Below the pieces are notes generated by a model. That model was not told where the DNA came from. It did no database searches and worked only from the letters and a program-made list of their open reading frames with translations. A DNA stretch of 64,000 nt from Fischerella sp. CENA71 (GTDB lineage Bacteria > Cyanobacteriota > Cyanobacteriia > Cyanobacteriales > Nostocaceae): assembly GCA_024239075.1 (NCBI GenBank), contig JANBVI010000088.1, forward strand, positions 62,001 through 126,000. The letters are read 5' to 3'. Positions 44,619-53,665 of this stretch are shown here, piece by piece; position 1 is the first letter of the stretch, and each line of letters begins with the position of its first letter. The position numbers and the translations under genes were made by a program.

Positions 44619-44645
44619 TAGGACTAAAGTCCTCACTACGAACTT
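44619..44645. repeat. GGACT/AGTCC palindromic repeat, partial copy 3
   Basis: GGACTAAAGTCCTCACTACG and the following AAC match one half of copies 1 and 2 (5728-5784, 24676-24752). It lies in the 168-bp gap between two convergent genes. Confidence 0.65.
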
Positions 44646-44664
44646 AGATAAGCATCTTCACAAT

Positions 44665-44686
44665 CCCACCTCTTTCAAGAGGTGGG
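44665..44686. terminator. bidirectional hairpin between convergent genes
   Basis: CCCACCTCTT and AAGAGGTGGG form a 10-bp stem with a 2-nt centre (44665-44686), between the SLOG gene (+) and the NdhK paralogue (-). Its strength and position suit a shared terminator, although U-runs are short. Confidence 0.6.
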
Positions 44687-44703
44687 TAAATCAAGCATTT
44701 AGT

Positions 44704-45402
44704 TTATACTTTTATTTTATTATCAGTAGCTTCTTGTAGTTTGAAAGGCAAAGGTAATCCTGATGCTTCACTAATTTCACTGGGTATAGTTTGTCGTTCT
44801 GAACTTCTTAAATATTGCCCATCTAGGATAGGAGATACAACTTTCATTTGGTGAGAAATACTGTAGTAGCGGTGAGTTTGTTGGCTAATATGTCGTTCTT
44901 GAATACTTTCGTCAGTGATTTTCTTCCGCAATTTAATAATTGCATCTATGACTGCTTCTGGTCTAGGTGGGCATCCAGGTATATAAACATCAACTGGAAT
45001 TAACTTGTCTACACCGCGAACTGCACTCGGAGAATCTGCACTAAACATACCTCCGGTAATTGTACAAGCTCCCATGGCGATCACATACTTTGGTTCTGCC
45101 ATTTGCTCGTAGAGTCGCACTAAGTTTGGAGCATACTTCATAGTAATTGTACCTGCGGTAATTAACAGGTCTGCTTGTCTGGGAGTTGCACGGGGAATCA
45201 TCCCATATCTCTCCATATCAAAGCGAGAAGCATAAGCAGCCATGAATTCCATGAAGCAGCAAGCTGTACCAAACATCATTGGATACAAGCTGGACATTTT
45301 TGCCCAGTTGTAAAGATCATCTACGGTTGTGAGAATCACATTTTCGGAAAGTTGTTGCGTCACTTGAGGACGCTCAATAGGATTAATAATAGTGTCAGTC
45401 AT
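44704..45402 (-). CDS. ndhK: NAD(P)H-quinone oxidoreductase subunit K paralogue (NuoB family)
   Basis: A 232-residue NuoB/NdhK protein. The [4Fe-4S] N2 ligands are intact: [10 protein letters not shown] (Cys48, Cys49), [10 protein letters not shown] (Cys113) and [10 protein letters not shown] (Cys144). The opening [11 protein letters not shown] and the C-terminal QTHRYYS tail are those of cyanobacterial NdhK, but the stretch [31 protein letters not shown] differs from the usual SSLWPLLFGTACCFIEF form. It is alone here, not in an ndhC-ndhK-ndhJ operon, so it is likely a second copy, comparable to psbG2 of Synechocystis. It may sit in a specialised NDH-1 complex or be a reserve subunit. Confidence 0.9.
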   Translation of the reverse strand: MTDTIINPIERPQVTQQLSENVILTTVDDLYNWAKMSSLYPMMFGTACCFMEFMAAYASRFDMERYGMIPRATPRQADLLITAGTITMKYAPNLVRLYEQMAEPKYVIAMGACTITGGMFSADSPSAVRGVDKLIPVDVYIPGCPPRPEAVIDAIIKLRKKITDESIQERHISQQTHRYYSISHQMKVVSPILDGQYLRSSERQTIPSEISEASGLPLPFKLQEATDNKIKV

Positions 45403-45868
45403 TAGCTGAGTCCCCCAATTATGGGAATAAGTTCTTGGAAAATTGAGCTTTTGAGACGGAAAATATAGAAACTAAACTTGAATCAGAGTGCAACCAAGGA
45501 AAGTTGTTTTTCTTACCAAGGCTTTCAAACCATAAATAACTACATCAATGATAGCTTCGGTTTCGGAACAACAAGATTCTCGACTTACGATATACCTGGC
45601 GAATCAGGGATCTTTTTGTTCACTAATGATTTAGGAATGCTATAGGACTCAGCACAAATTTGTGGAACTGAGTGTTTGATACTCGTCGTCGAGTCTTTAA
45701 ACTCCGTTGACCGATAATCAATGACGCGCAGACTCTTCCTACATCCCTACACCCCTATACCTTTATACCCTTACACCCCTTTTTTAAGTCAGCTGGCTCA
45801 TAGCTAAAACCCAGTTCAAGTGGGTTAAAGGGCTTATTGATTATGACCAATAACAAATGACGACTTAC
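45403..45868. other. 466-bp intergenic region
   Basis: Between the NdhK paralogue start and the protease stop. The first ~100 bp should carry the ndhK promoter. Pyrimidine-rich text around 45738-45785 (CATCCCTACACCCCTATACC and similar) is a low-complexity dispersed repeat. No gene is seen. Confidence 0.6.
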
Positions 45869-48622
45869 TTATCTTGAAAGCAATCGGGCGTTTAATGCTT
45901 TGGTGATGCGATCGCTTGTCTCTTCAAGATGAGCTAGTGTATAAATATCAAGGTTTTCATTTTGGTACTTCAGGCTAGTATCAATCGCTTGGCGTAGTTG
46001 GCGCAATTCAAACCAAGCTAATGTGCGTCCATCTTCTGGTACATCTGTAGTACGCAACACCATATCGAGCAAAATATTTAGATGTTCTCGCTGCAAGGAA
46101 CGACGGATACTAGAAATTGGTTTTGTTTTTCTAGCATCTACAACTTCTGTCCAAATGTCTTTTTGCAGAGTGTTGAACAATTCTGGCATAGAAAGCGCTT
46201 GTCCGGCGGTTGTTTTGAATTCTATATCTCTCAGACGATTAAGGCGATCGCTATCTAAGAGTGATCTTAATATAACACCTTGAAAACGCTGAATACGTTC
46301 GTGAATTGGATAATCAAGGCGAGATACAGGTATAAAGTTACCCCAGTGTTGCCAACGCGAAGGTGCTAGCTGATTCAACAATTGTGGCGAAAAACTGAAA
46401 GCATCCTCAGCAAAGACATATTCTTGCAGTTTTGCTAATACCTGACGTTGCTGTTCTACAGAAACTGCTACAAAACTGGGGCGCATATTTTCATCAGCAT
46501 GATGACGCCCAAAAGATTGTCCACCTATATATTGAGTCAACAAAGACGCATTCCGAAAATAATATTTGAGAATGCTGTTAAACAACACCCGCAAGTTACT
46601 ATAACTTTCTCCTCTTAACGGATAACGTTGATCAAGACGCTGCCACATAGCGCGGGCATTATCCATTTGCCATTGGGAATAAACTAGCACATCACTACTC
46701 ATATCCCAAACATTTGCTAGAGGGTTGATATCCCAGATATCTTCATCTGTAGCGTAAGATAATTCTGGTTGTGGAGATGCCAAAGCAATCTGTTCCAAAA
46801 AAGGTTTTTCAGCTTCGGGAATTACTGCTTTTGTTGGCAGCTTTGGGTGAAGTTTGTAACCATACTCGATTGCCCATTCATCGTAAGGACCAATAACTGT
46901 GGGAAAATAGTCGCCTTGCTGTGTTCCTTGAGGTGCTATATTCACAGGCAAATAGTCCATCACTGAACCGACCAAACCTTTGGTGTGAGTGATTTCTGTG
47001 TTATTTAATTCTTGGGGCGCTAACATAGTGCTGCCGTGAAAATTGTGGCGTAAACCTAGCGTGTGTCCGACTTCGTGGGCAATAAGAGAACGTATATATT
47101 GATGTACGTATTTTTTCATTTCATCACTACTGGGTGTAGCATCTTGCAACAGTGACAACGCCAGCGCCCCCATCGCTGCTTGCGTTGAAGATTCCATCCC
47201 ATAGCAGAAGTCAGAATTTTGTTGAGAAGTCAATGCTCCAGTGTTGAAACTCCAGGGTAAATTATGATCAGTACATTCACCAACTGGATTCACATTGACA
47301 ATGGTAGAGAGGCGATTAATCCCGTCTGTACTTGATTCCATCAAAGCCCGATATTCTTGCTGAATCGAGCGCACCATACTGGCATCAACGATAATATCTG
47401 CGTCTAAAATTTCTCCTGTAAGGGGATTAACGCGGGCTGGGCCTCTAGCAAAACCTGCATCCAAAGAATTGAACCAGCGAATCGTATTGTAGCGCACATC
47501 TGCTGGATGCCAATCAGCATCATCTGGCATTTGTCGGACTTCAATCGCATTTTGGAATCCTGCTTTGGCAAATGCTTGATTCCACATCAGCACGCCTTCG
47601 CGCATGGCGTCGCGATATTCTAATGGCACGGCATTTTCAATCCAAAATACTATTTGTTTTTTTGGTGGAGACAAAGGTGCATTAGGATCGGATGGTTCAA
47701 GATGCCAACGATTGATGTAACGTACAAATGGTTCTTTGCTATTATTATGCGAAAAATCCTGGAAAGCAGTGATAAAATATCCTACTCTATCATCGGCAAG
47801 TCTAGGAATATAACCATTATTTTCCGGTAGCTGGGAAAAACTGTAGTGTACTTTTAAAGTCAGCGCTCTGCTATCAGGTAATGTAACTAAATATGCTCCC
47901 TCTGGTGATGAAAAGCTGTAGATAGATTCAATCTCTAAATTCAAGGGAAAGCTGTCAATATCGCCAAAATATGATCTATTTTTTTCCAGGTGATAATCAG
48001 CTTGCAAATAATATTTTAATAAGGACTTTAATCCAGGGAAATCCTGCATCAGCAGGCTATTGAGGTCAATCAGAATATTTTTACTATATGGATCAATACT
48101 GTCTATTTCGAGGGCATAAAGAACTGAATCGCTAAATGAACGAGCAAGCGATCGCAATTCTGGTTCATCTTGTTCTGTACGGAATTTGACATTACGAACA
48201 ACAAAATGCAAATGATTATTCACTCGCCGAAAGTAAAACAGAAAATCTTGCAGAGGTAGTCCACTATAAATCCCACTTTCCCCAATCCCAGATTCTAGTG
48301 TTACTGTACAAAGATAATTTTTATTTAGTTGTTCTGGCTTCAGTTCCAAATAAATTTTATCATCTTCTTCACTACGATAAATTGTGAATAGCCCCTCGAA
48401 TTTATTCGTTCCTTTGACTGCCTCACGAAATCGCCAAAAATCTTCCTTTCTGTTCTCCTTAAAACTATAGTCAGTACTTGCTAATTGTTCAATACCTGGT
48501 AGTGTATTGAGTTGCTGTACATAAACATTTGCAACTTGATTTGCTAATGCATAATCAGTACCAAATAGCAAGTAAAAAAATAACAATACATATACTATTA
48601 ACTTTGCGATCCAGTTATTCAT
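45869..48622 (-). CDS. exported zinc metalloprotease of the metzincin type (DUF5117/DUF4953 family)
   Basis: A 917-residue protein with a signal peptide (IVYVLLFFYLLFGTDYALA). After a large N-terminal domain containing FWIENAVPLEYRDAMREGVL, the zinc site is HEVGHTLGLRHNFHGS (His516, Glu517, His520, His526), the HExxHxxGxxH pattern of metzincins, with the downstream Met-turn GSVMDYLPVN. Architecture and length fit the family of zinc-dependent metalloproteases with DUF5117 and DUF4953 domains. All catalytic residues are present, so it should cleave proteins outside the cytoplasm. No inhibitor or secretion genes are adjacent, and it is apparently monocistronic. Confidence 0.9.
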   Translation of the reverse strand: MNNWIAKLIVYVLLFFYLLFGTDYALANQVANVYVQQLNTLPGIEQLASTDYSFKENRKEDFWRFREAVKGTNKFEGLFTIYRSEEDDKIYLELKPEQLNKNYLCTVTLESGIGESGIYSGLPLQDFLFYFRRVNNHLHFVVRNVKFRTEQDEPELRSLARSFSDSVLYALEIDSIDPYSKNILIDLNSLLMQDFPGLKSLLKYYLQADYHLEKNRSYFGDIDSFPLNLEIESIYSFSSPEGAYLVTLPDSRALTLKVHYSFSQLPENNGYIPRLADDRVGYFITAFQDFSHNNSKEPFVRYINRWHLEPSDPNAPLSPPKKQIVFWIENAVPLEYRDAMREGVLMWNQAFAKAGFQNAIEVRQMPDDADWHPADVRYNTIRWFNSLDAGFARGPARVNPLTGEILDADIIVDASMVRSIQQEYRALMESSTDGINRLSTIVNVNPVGECTDHNLPWSFNTGALTSQQNSDFCYGMESSTQAAMGALALSLLQDATPSSDEMKKYVHQYIRSLIAHEVGHTLGLRHNFHGSTMLAPQELNNTEITHTKGLVGSVMDYLPVNIAPQGTQQGDYFPTVIGPYDEWAIEYGYKLHPKLPTKAVIPEAEKPFLEQIALASPQPELSYATDEDIWDINPLANVWDMSSDVLVYSQWQMDNARAMWQRLDQRYPLRGESYSNLRVLFNSILKYYFRNASLLTQYIGGQSFGRHHADENMRPSFVAVSVEQQRQVLAKLQEYVFAEDAFSFSPQLLNQLAPSRWQHWGNFIPVSRLDYPIHERIQRFQGVILRSLLDSDRLNRLRDIEFKTTAGQALSMPELFNTLQKDIWTEVVDARKTKPISSIRRSLQREHLNILLDMVLRTTDVPEDGRTLAWFELRQLRQAIDTSLKYQNENLDIYTLAHLEETSDRITKALNARLLSR

Positions 48623-49186
48623 TCTGTGGCTACCTGATGAAGCGCTTTCTCTCTTTATAAGCTGCTTGAGTAATAAAATAGCTATTTTTTATCTTTCATA
48701 TAGTTCTGTTTTTACTGATTTACTAGCAAATGGTTTAATTAATTATTAATTTGTTCGTCTATTCAAAGAATTCTTTCATTTAGAATTAATTTATCAAGCA
48801 AAACTCAATATATTAAATATAGATAAGCGCAGACATATCTAGTATATCTACGCTCAATTCATGATGAAAAATAATAACAAATGAATCTAATTTCATAAGT
48901 AACCATGCATAAGTATTTAGCTATTTTTCAACATAACTACAATCGCTGTATCCCTTACCTATTATCTATTCCCTTTCCTCACTAGATCATTTGTTTTGCA
49001 CGACTACTTATCATCTTACCAACCAAAAAATAGGTAGTGAACTGTAGATATGCGTGGGATTATTAATCCTAAATTCTACGTTAACTACAATAAATGTCTG
49101 TGGCGAATGTTACAGCATAATTTCCCACATCAGAGTATAATCTCTTTTTCAATTTCGGCAGAAAAAGGTTTTTTTGCTAACTCTCT

Positions 49187-49306
49187 TTAAGAAAGTAAAC
49201 CTAATCGCTTGCTGTTGGCATGAGCCAAACGGATGAGATTTTGACGAGTATTAGCAATATCAAAGCGATCGCAAAACTCAGTAATCGTTTGAATTATGCA
49301 ATACAA
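49187..49306 (-). pseudogene. remnant of an unidentified gene, 3' end only
   Basis: A 39-codon open stretch ending at a TAA (49187-49189) encodes TITEFCDRFDIANTRQNLIR and LAHANSKRLGLLS. It looks protein-like (helical, charged), but an in-frame stop lies just upstream and there is no start codon. It may be the surviving C-terminus of a lost gene, and I do not recognise the family. Confidence 0.3.
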
Positions 49307-49383
49307 TTAATTTGCCATATAGTTGTTGAATTTTGCCTGGCTCAGATAATCACTTAATCTGTCAGATTAGGGCTTTTTCAAGC

Positions 49384-49558
49384 GGGAGCATCCCAAATTT
49401 TTCAAAACACAAAACGAAGTAGCTTTGATGAACACTCTGCGTTTCTACCCTGCGGGAAGGCGTTCGTGTAGCGTGTCGCTTTGCGACTCAGCGCCTAATG
49501 CGTTGACCTCTGCGATCCTCTGCGTTTCAAAATAAACTCAAACATTTGGGATGCTCTG
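49384..49558. mobile_element. MITE-like element with 13-bp terminal inverted repeats
   Basis: GAGCATCCCAAAT (49386-49398) is exactly complementary to ATTTGGGATGCTC (49544-49556). The element is flanked on both sides by the direct repeat TTTCAAGC (49376-49383 and 49559-49566), which looks like an 8-bp target-site duplication. The 175-bp interior is non-coding and contains CTCTGCGTTTC twice (near 49436 and 49519) and a CTGCGGGAAGGCGTTCG block. Confidence 0.65.
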
Positions 49559-49844
49559 TTTCAAGCTTCCAGCTTTAGCCGTGGGGTTTCTGACATCAGC
49601 CTTAAAAATACGGTATGGCTGAAAGCCAGATGTACGATTAGATATCATAATTTTAAGTAAAAATATTTAAATTTTTCTTTTATTATCGTGGACAGCTGGT
49701 AAGCAGTATCATTATTATATATAGCTGATACATTATACCAAGCTAAATACTTAAATTTGATTTGCTATATCGGCAATTAGTAATAAATCTATTAAAAGTT
49801 AAATACCAGCAGAATTATCAAACAATTGAGTAGAGGATAAAAAA

Positions 49845-50786
49845 ATGAAATTTGGAATAGATAGCGGACATAATTGTCCACCAGATACGGGTGCGAGAGG
49901 AATTAAAATAGAGGATAATCTGACTTTGGATGTAGGCAACAGAGTTATATCTAAGTTAAAAGCTTTAGGGCATCAAGTTGTAGTCTGTAAACCAGACAGA
50001 GCCTCAACAGTAGGGGAATCGCTGAGAAAAAGATGTGATACCGCAAATGCAAATAAAGTAGATATTTATGTATCCATTCATTTTAATAGCTTCAACCGTC
50101 AAGCTAATGGAACAGAAGTATTTGCAATTAGCGATACATCGAGAAAAATTGCGAAACCTGTCTTAGATGAAATTGTAAAATTAGGCTTTTTCAATCGTGG
50201 CGTTAAAAATGGTAGTCACCTCTTTGTCCTCAAAAATACCAATATGCCTGCAATTTTGGTAGAAGGTTGTTTTGTGGATTCACAAAAAGACATGAATCTG
50301 TATAATCCAGAGGCAATGGCGAATGCGATCGTCAAAGGTTTAACTGGTCAATTACCTACTGCTCCTGTTAATCATGTAGTTGATGAAGAAGAAAATCCAG
50401 ATACAACTATCAAAAGATTGCAACAAGCTTTAAATCGACTCAAAATTACTGATAAAAATGGTAGATCCTTGTTGGAAGATGGCACGAATGGTGCTGCAAC
50501 AAAATCAGCAATGGAGAAATTTCAGAATATTGTTGGTATTCAACAAACGGGAATAGCTGGAGAAACTACCTGGAACGCAATTAATCAAATTCTAGCGAAG
50601 CGAGTTATTAGATTAAATCATGCAGGTGGTGTAGTTGTTAGATACTTACAATTCCGCTTAGGTGTAGAAATTGACGGTGTTTATGGTCCACAAACAGAAG
50701 CAGCAATGAAGAAATTCCAACAGCAAAATGGTTTAACTGGTGATGGAGTTATTGGTCCTATCACTTGGCAAAAATTGATTGGTTAG
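49845..50786 (+). CDS. N-acetylmuramoyl-L-alanine amidase with two peptidoglycan-binding domains
   Basis: A 313-residue protein with an Amidase_3 domain at residues 1-170: zinc ligands in FGIDSGHNCPPDTGARG (His) and VSIHFNSF, and the catalytic Glu in AILVEGCFVDS. Two PG_binding_1 modules follow (about 184-250, RLQQALNRLKI to TTWNAINQIL; about 262-313, RYLQFRLGVEIDGVYGPQTE to ITWQKLIG). It cuts the bond between N-acetylmuramic acid and the stem peptide. The protein starts directly at the catalytic domain and has no signal peptide, which is unusual for a cell-wall amidase. A GAGGAT ribosome-binding site precedes the ATG. Confidence 0.93.
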   Translation: MKFGIDSGHNCPPDTGARGIKIEDNLTLDVGNRVISKLKALGHQVVVCKPDRASTVGESLRKRCDTANANKVDIYVSIHFNSFNRQANGTEVFAISDTSRKIAKPVLDEIVKLGFFNRGVKNGSHLFVLKNTNMPAILVEGCFVDSQKDMNLYNPEAMANAIVKGLTGQLPTAPVNHVVDEEENPDTTIKRLQQALNRLKITDKNGRSLLEDGTNGAATKSAMEKFQNIVGIQQTGIAGETTWNAINQILAKRVIRLNHAGGVVVRYLQFRLGVEIDGVYGPQTEAAMKKFQQQNGLTGDGVIGPITWQKLIG

Positions 50787-50875
50787 TAGATGTTGTTTGT
50801 TGTTGGTTGTTTGTTAGTTGGAAAAATCAACAACCAACAAGCAACAACTAACAATAAACATTTAAGGGGAAATTT

Positions 50876-51955
50876 ATGGCTTTTAATATCACTGCACTTA
50901 AATTACCAGTTCTTAGACTTAGTTCTAATGGGATTTATGTGAGTGCTTGGCAAAGTTTTTTGAAAGAAGCTGAATATCCTATTCAAAATGTTGATGGAGA
51001 CTTTGGTCAAGGAACTGACCAAGCTACTCGTCTTTATCAACAAAGAAATAATTTAGAAGCTGATGGAGTTGTTGGTAATGGTACATATAGTAAAGCTGCT
51101 ACTCAAGGTTTTATAACTAAGATACCTAAGCTTTCAGCTAATACATTGCTGAATTATCTCGGCTTTGATGAGACAGAAGTTAAGGATTTACAAAAGTGTT
51201 TGAATCAAGTAGCACAACTCAATCCATTATTAACAATAGATGGAGATTTTGGTAATACAAGTGTCAAAGGTTTAGCTGAAGCATATAAAAAAAGAGATGT
51301 ACGTCTACGTAGTGAATTAGAACAGGCTTTGAGTAATGCAACTAAGCAAAAATTGGGGACAGATTTGACTCAAGCAATGGATATATTGAACGCCTATGCA
51401 AAAGTACAAAGATTTCGTCTGAGTGGCGCTCATTGGGTTGATTATTTTCCTACAAGTAAGTTAATTGCTGATTTAGCTTCTCCATTTCGTCAAAAAGTCG
51501 AAGCATTCCAAAAATCTTTAGTTGATGCTGGTTGTCAGGTAATTGTGACTGCTACCCATCGTCCCAAAGAACGTGCTTACCTGATGCATTATTCTGCGAG
51601 AATTAATCGCCGAGAAATTTCTCCTCAATATGTACCAGCAATGAGTGGAGTTGATATTGAGTGGGTGCATTATACGAATGCAGTCTCACTGCAAGCTGCT
51701 AAAGACATGGTAGAAGCTTATGGTGTTGGTGGTAATCCTGTATCTTTAAATTCTCGCCATATTCAAAGATTAGCAATTGACTGGAATGTAACCTGGGATG
51801 GCAAGATTAATATTCAGGATAAAAACGGGAGAATGGTTAGCGTTGGTGAACCGTGTAATGCTGCTTTGAATAAAAATGTATGGAAAGTGGGCGAATCTTA
51901 TGGAGTATATAAACTGAGTAATGATCCTCCTCATTGGTCAGTGGATGGTTATTAA
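50876..51955 (+). CDS. peptidoglycan-binding protein with M15-like peptidase domain
   Basis: A 359-residue protein. The N-terminal PG_binding_1 module (residues 13-75, LRLSSNGIYVSAWQSFLKEA to DGVVGNGTYS) is followed by a second, weaker repeat (about 90-145). The C-terminal domain has VTATHRPKERAYLMHYSARI, SRHIQRLAIDWNV and DPPHWSVDGY, whose His, Asp and His fit the zinc site of M15 D-Ala-D-Ala carboxypeptidases and phage endolysins (SxHxxGxAxD then HW), with Arg in place of the usual Gly. No signal peptide is present. An AAGGGGAAA ribosome-binding site precedes it, and it follows the amidase by 89 bp, so a common lytic function is likely. Confidence 0.82.
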   Translation: MAFNITALKLPVLRLSSNGIYVSAWQSFLKEAEYPIQNVDGDFGQGTDQATRLYQQRNNLEADGVVGNGTYSKAATQGFITKIPKLSANTLLNYLGFDETEVKDLQKCLNQVAQLNPLLTIDGDFGNTSVKGLAEAYKKRDVRLRSELEQALSNATKQKLGTDLTQAMDILNAYAKVQRFRLSGAHWVDYFPTSKLIADLASPFRQKVEAFQKSLVDAGCQVIVTATHRPKERAYLMHYSARINRREISPQYVPAMSGVDIEWVHYTNAVSLQAAKDMVEAYGVGGNPVSLNSRHIQRLAIDWNVTWDGKINIQDKNGRMVSVGEPCNAALNKNVWKVGESYGVYKLSNDPPHWSVDGY

Positions 51956-52023
51956 TAAACAGTGCAAAATTTCGTAAAATTTCAAAGTTAAAAAATTCAA
52001 TAATCTATCAAATAAAAAATTAT

Positions 52024-52052
52024 GGTGCGTTAGGCTGAAGCCATAACGCACC
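52024..52052. terminator. hairpin between convergent genes (GGTGCGTTA repeat)
   Basis: GGTGCGTTA-GGC-TGAA-GCC-A-TAACGCACC forms a 12-bp stem with one bulged A and a 4-nt loop. It lies between the M15-like gene (+) and cyanophycinase (-), so it can end both transcripts. The sequence is also of a widespread cyanobacterial intergenic repeat type. Confidence 0.65.
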
Positions 52053-52078
52053 CTATACTAATAAAAAACAAAAAATTT

Positions 52079-52924
52079 TTATTGGGTATTTACTACTGGT
52101 TGTAATGGTACAGATTGACCATTTAAAATTGGTCTATGAGTTTTCAAATCAAATCTATATCCATGCGGCAAAATATGCAGCCTTGCTCCACAAATTGCTA
52201 AAGCTTCATCTCTCAATATTTCATCAATATTATTATGTATTACCTCTGATTCATCTACTATTGTTACAGACCCTTCTCCAATCACTTCAATTTGACTGTC
52301 AGTAACAATCATCGCAGTATTTTCATCAATACCAAATCCTAGTACAGCAGGCTGTTGCGCCAAAGCTGATATTAACCTTCCTAAACGTCCTCTTTGGGAG
52401 AAATGTTGATCAATTACTACCCCAGGTAGAAAAGCCAAACCAGGACCCATATCTACAATTTCAATACGAGGATTTGTTTCCGAATCGCCTTCTACAATCA
52501 TGACATCCGGCATGACAGCAGCTCCAGCACTTGTCCCTCCAACTACTATGCCTTCAGAAAAGCGTTTGTGAATAGCTGCATCGATTTCAGTATCTTTAAG
52601 AATACTAGTAATTCTTGCTTGATCTCCGCCAGTAAAAAATACTCCTGTTGCTTTGCTAATTGCTTCCAAAGCAGTAGATGAAGAAGCATCATCACGGGTT
52701 TCTGTATCAATTATGCGAGCATCTTCTGCTCCTAACCGCTCGAATACTCTTATATAATTTTCTCCTACTTCTCTAGGTAGTTCTGTCGCTGCTGTCATAA
52801 TCACAATTCGGGCTTTAATACCACCAGCACGACGCACAAATTCCCGGAGAATTTGACAGTCTCCCTCTTTATCTTCTGCTCCCCCAATAATCACCAACTG
52901 CCGTTTATTTTGGCTATCCGACAT
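52079..52924 (-). CDS. cphB: cyanophycinase
   Basis: A 281-residue S51-family serine peptidase that cleaves cyanophycin (multi-L-arginyl-poly-L-aspartate) to beta-Asp-Arg dipeptides in the cytoplasm. It has VIIGGAEDKEGDCQILREF at the start, FFTGGDQARITSIL, and the nucleophile Ser132 in VVGGTSAGAAVMPDVMI, the same residue number as in Synechocystis CphB. VIDQHFSQRGRLGRL and GFGIDENTAMIV follow as expected. The length is the usual one for cytoplasmic CphB, with no signal peptide. It lies divergently from cphA2, separated from it by a 67-residue protein gene on its own strand. Confidence 0.95.
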   Translation of the reverse strand: MSDSQNKRQLVIIGGAEDKEGDCQILREFVRRAGGIKARIVIMTAATELPREVGENYIRVFERLGAEDARIIDTETRDDASSSTALEAISKATGVFFTGGDQARITSILKDTEIDAAIHKRFSEGIVVGGTSAGAAVMPDVMIVEGDSETNPRIEIVDMGPGLAFLPGVVIDQHFSQRGRLGRLISALAQQPAVLGFGIDENTAMIVTDSQIEVIGEGSVTIVDESEVIHNNIDEILRDEALAICGARLHILPHGYRFDLKTHRPILNGQSVPLQPVVNTQ

Positions 52925-53116
52925 AGCGCCTCCAAGTATGAGTTTATATCAAAAAATGAGCCAATAATTACTAATTCTATTTAATAAATTAATAATTATT
53001 TATCTGGAATCGGTCAATAATACTCCCGCACTGGATAATACGGGAGTATATCGGTTCAAAACTGAGTCATTTGATTATTTCATACAATTGTCTCAGCTAT
53101 ATTTTTGAACAAAAAT

Positions 53117-53320
53117 CTAATTCACTTGGTTGTTAAACAGCAGATTTACTAGAAAAGTGTGTGCTTCTTCCAATGGTAAATGTCTAGGCTTTCCTTGGAA
53201 GACTATTTGATATTCGTTAACATCTGGCCCATCTCCAAAGCCAGAAATTAACTTACGATGAAAAGCTTCCTCAGCTAGATAGTGAACTTCTTTTCTGAGA
53301 GCAGCTTTGGTGACATTCAT
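53117..53320 (-). CDS. small hypothetical protein in the cyanophycin module
   Basis: A 67-residue soluble protein with an acidic/aromatic composition: an N-terminal helix (TKAALRKEVHYLAEEAFHRKL), a central GDGPDVNEYQIVFQGKPRHL and a helical LPLEEAHTFLVNLLFNN. An AGGAG ribosome-binding site 10 nt before the ATG at 53320 supports translation. It precedes cyanophycinase on the same strand (192-bp gap) and faces cphA2 divergently. I do not recognise a named family. The location suggests a regulatory or accessory role in cyanophycin turnover, which is inference only. Confidence 0.65.
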   Translation of the reverse strand: MNVTKAALRKEVHYLAEEAFHRKLISGFGDGPDVNEYQIVFQGKPRHLPLEEAHTFLVNLLFNNQVN

Positions 53321-53665
53321 AATCTGCTGTCTCCTAAAGTTTTTTGATTTTATTTGCTCATTTATTATTTATATGTATTTGATGATAATATTTCACCCTT
53401 CAAAGGTTATAAATATTTGGGTATATAAAATAATTTGATTTATTGTTTGTTGTTTTTCTCTCTTCCCTTGTCTCCCGTGTCCCCCTTGTCTCCCTTGTCC
53501 CCACTCTCAACCTTTATACCCTGGGATAGCTCAAAATATTTCTCAAGAGCGTTAGACTGATTCCTGGATACACAGCAACTTTGACAAATTGATTTAGCAG
53601 TAAATACTCGGTAAACGCAAATTAGCATCCAGACATCAAAGTGTTTCGTCAAAGGTATATAGTCA
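53321..53665. other. 345-bp divergent region upstream of cphA2
   Basis: Contains the promoters for the small protein (-) and cphA2 (+), plus a C-rich repeat (53460-53505, CCCTTGTCTCCCGTGTCCCC and similar). A reading frame through this repeat on the - strand encodes GDKGDKGDTGDKG and is a repeat artefact. No ribosome-binding site is visible before cphA2. No clear GTA-N8-TAC NtcA site was found. Confidence 0.6.

Larger units (their letters stand above)
48623..49844. other. 1.2-kb gene-poor region with repeat and gene remnants
   Basis: No intact gene is seen. It contains a 39-codon remnant on the - strand (49187-49306), a MITE-like element (49384-49558) and AGCTTTAGCCGTGGGG text at 49571-49586 of the sort seen beside IS200/IS605 ends. 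Near 48840-48890, ATCTACGCTC and ATTCATGATGAAAAATAA resemble the TGTAGAGA repeat flank. The right end should hold the promoter of the amidase gene. Confidence 0.65.

Noticed and set aside
53440-53652. A 70-codon frame with collagen-like GDKGDKGDTGDKG on the - strand
   Set aside because: The repeat peptide is simply the translation of the dispersed C-rich/G-rich DNA repeat between divergent genes. No ribosome-binding site or family match is seen.
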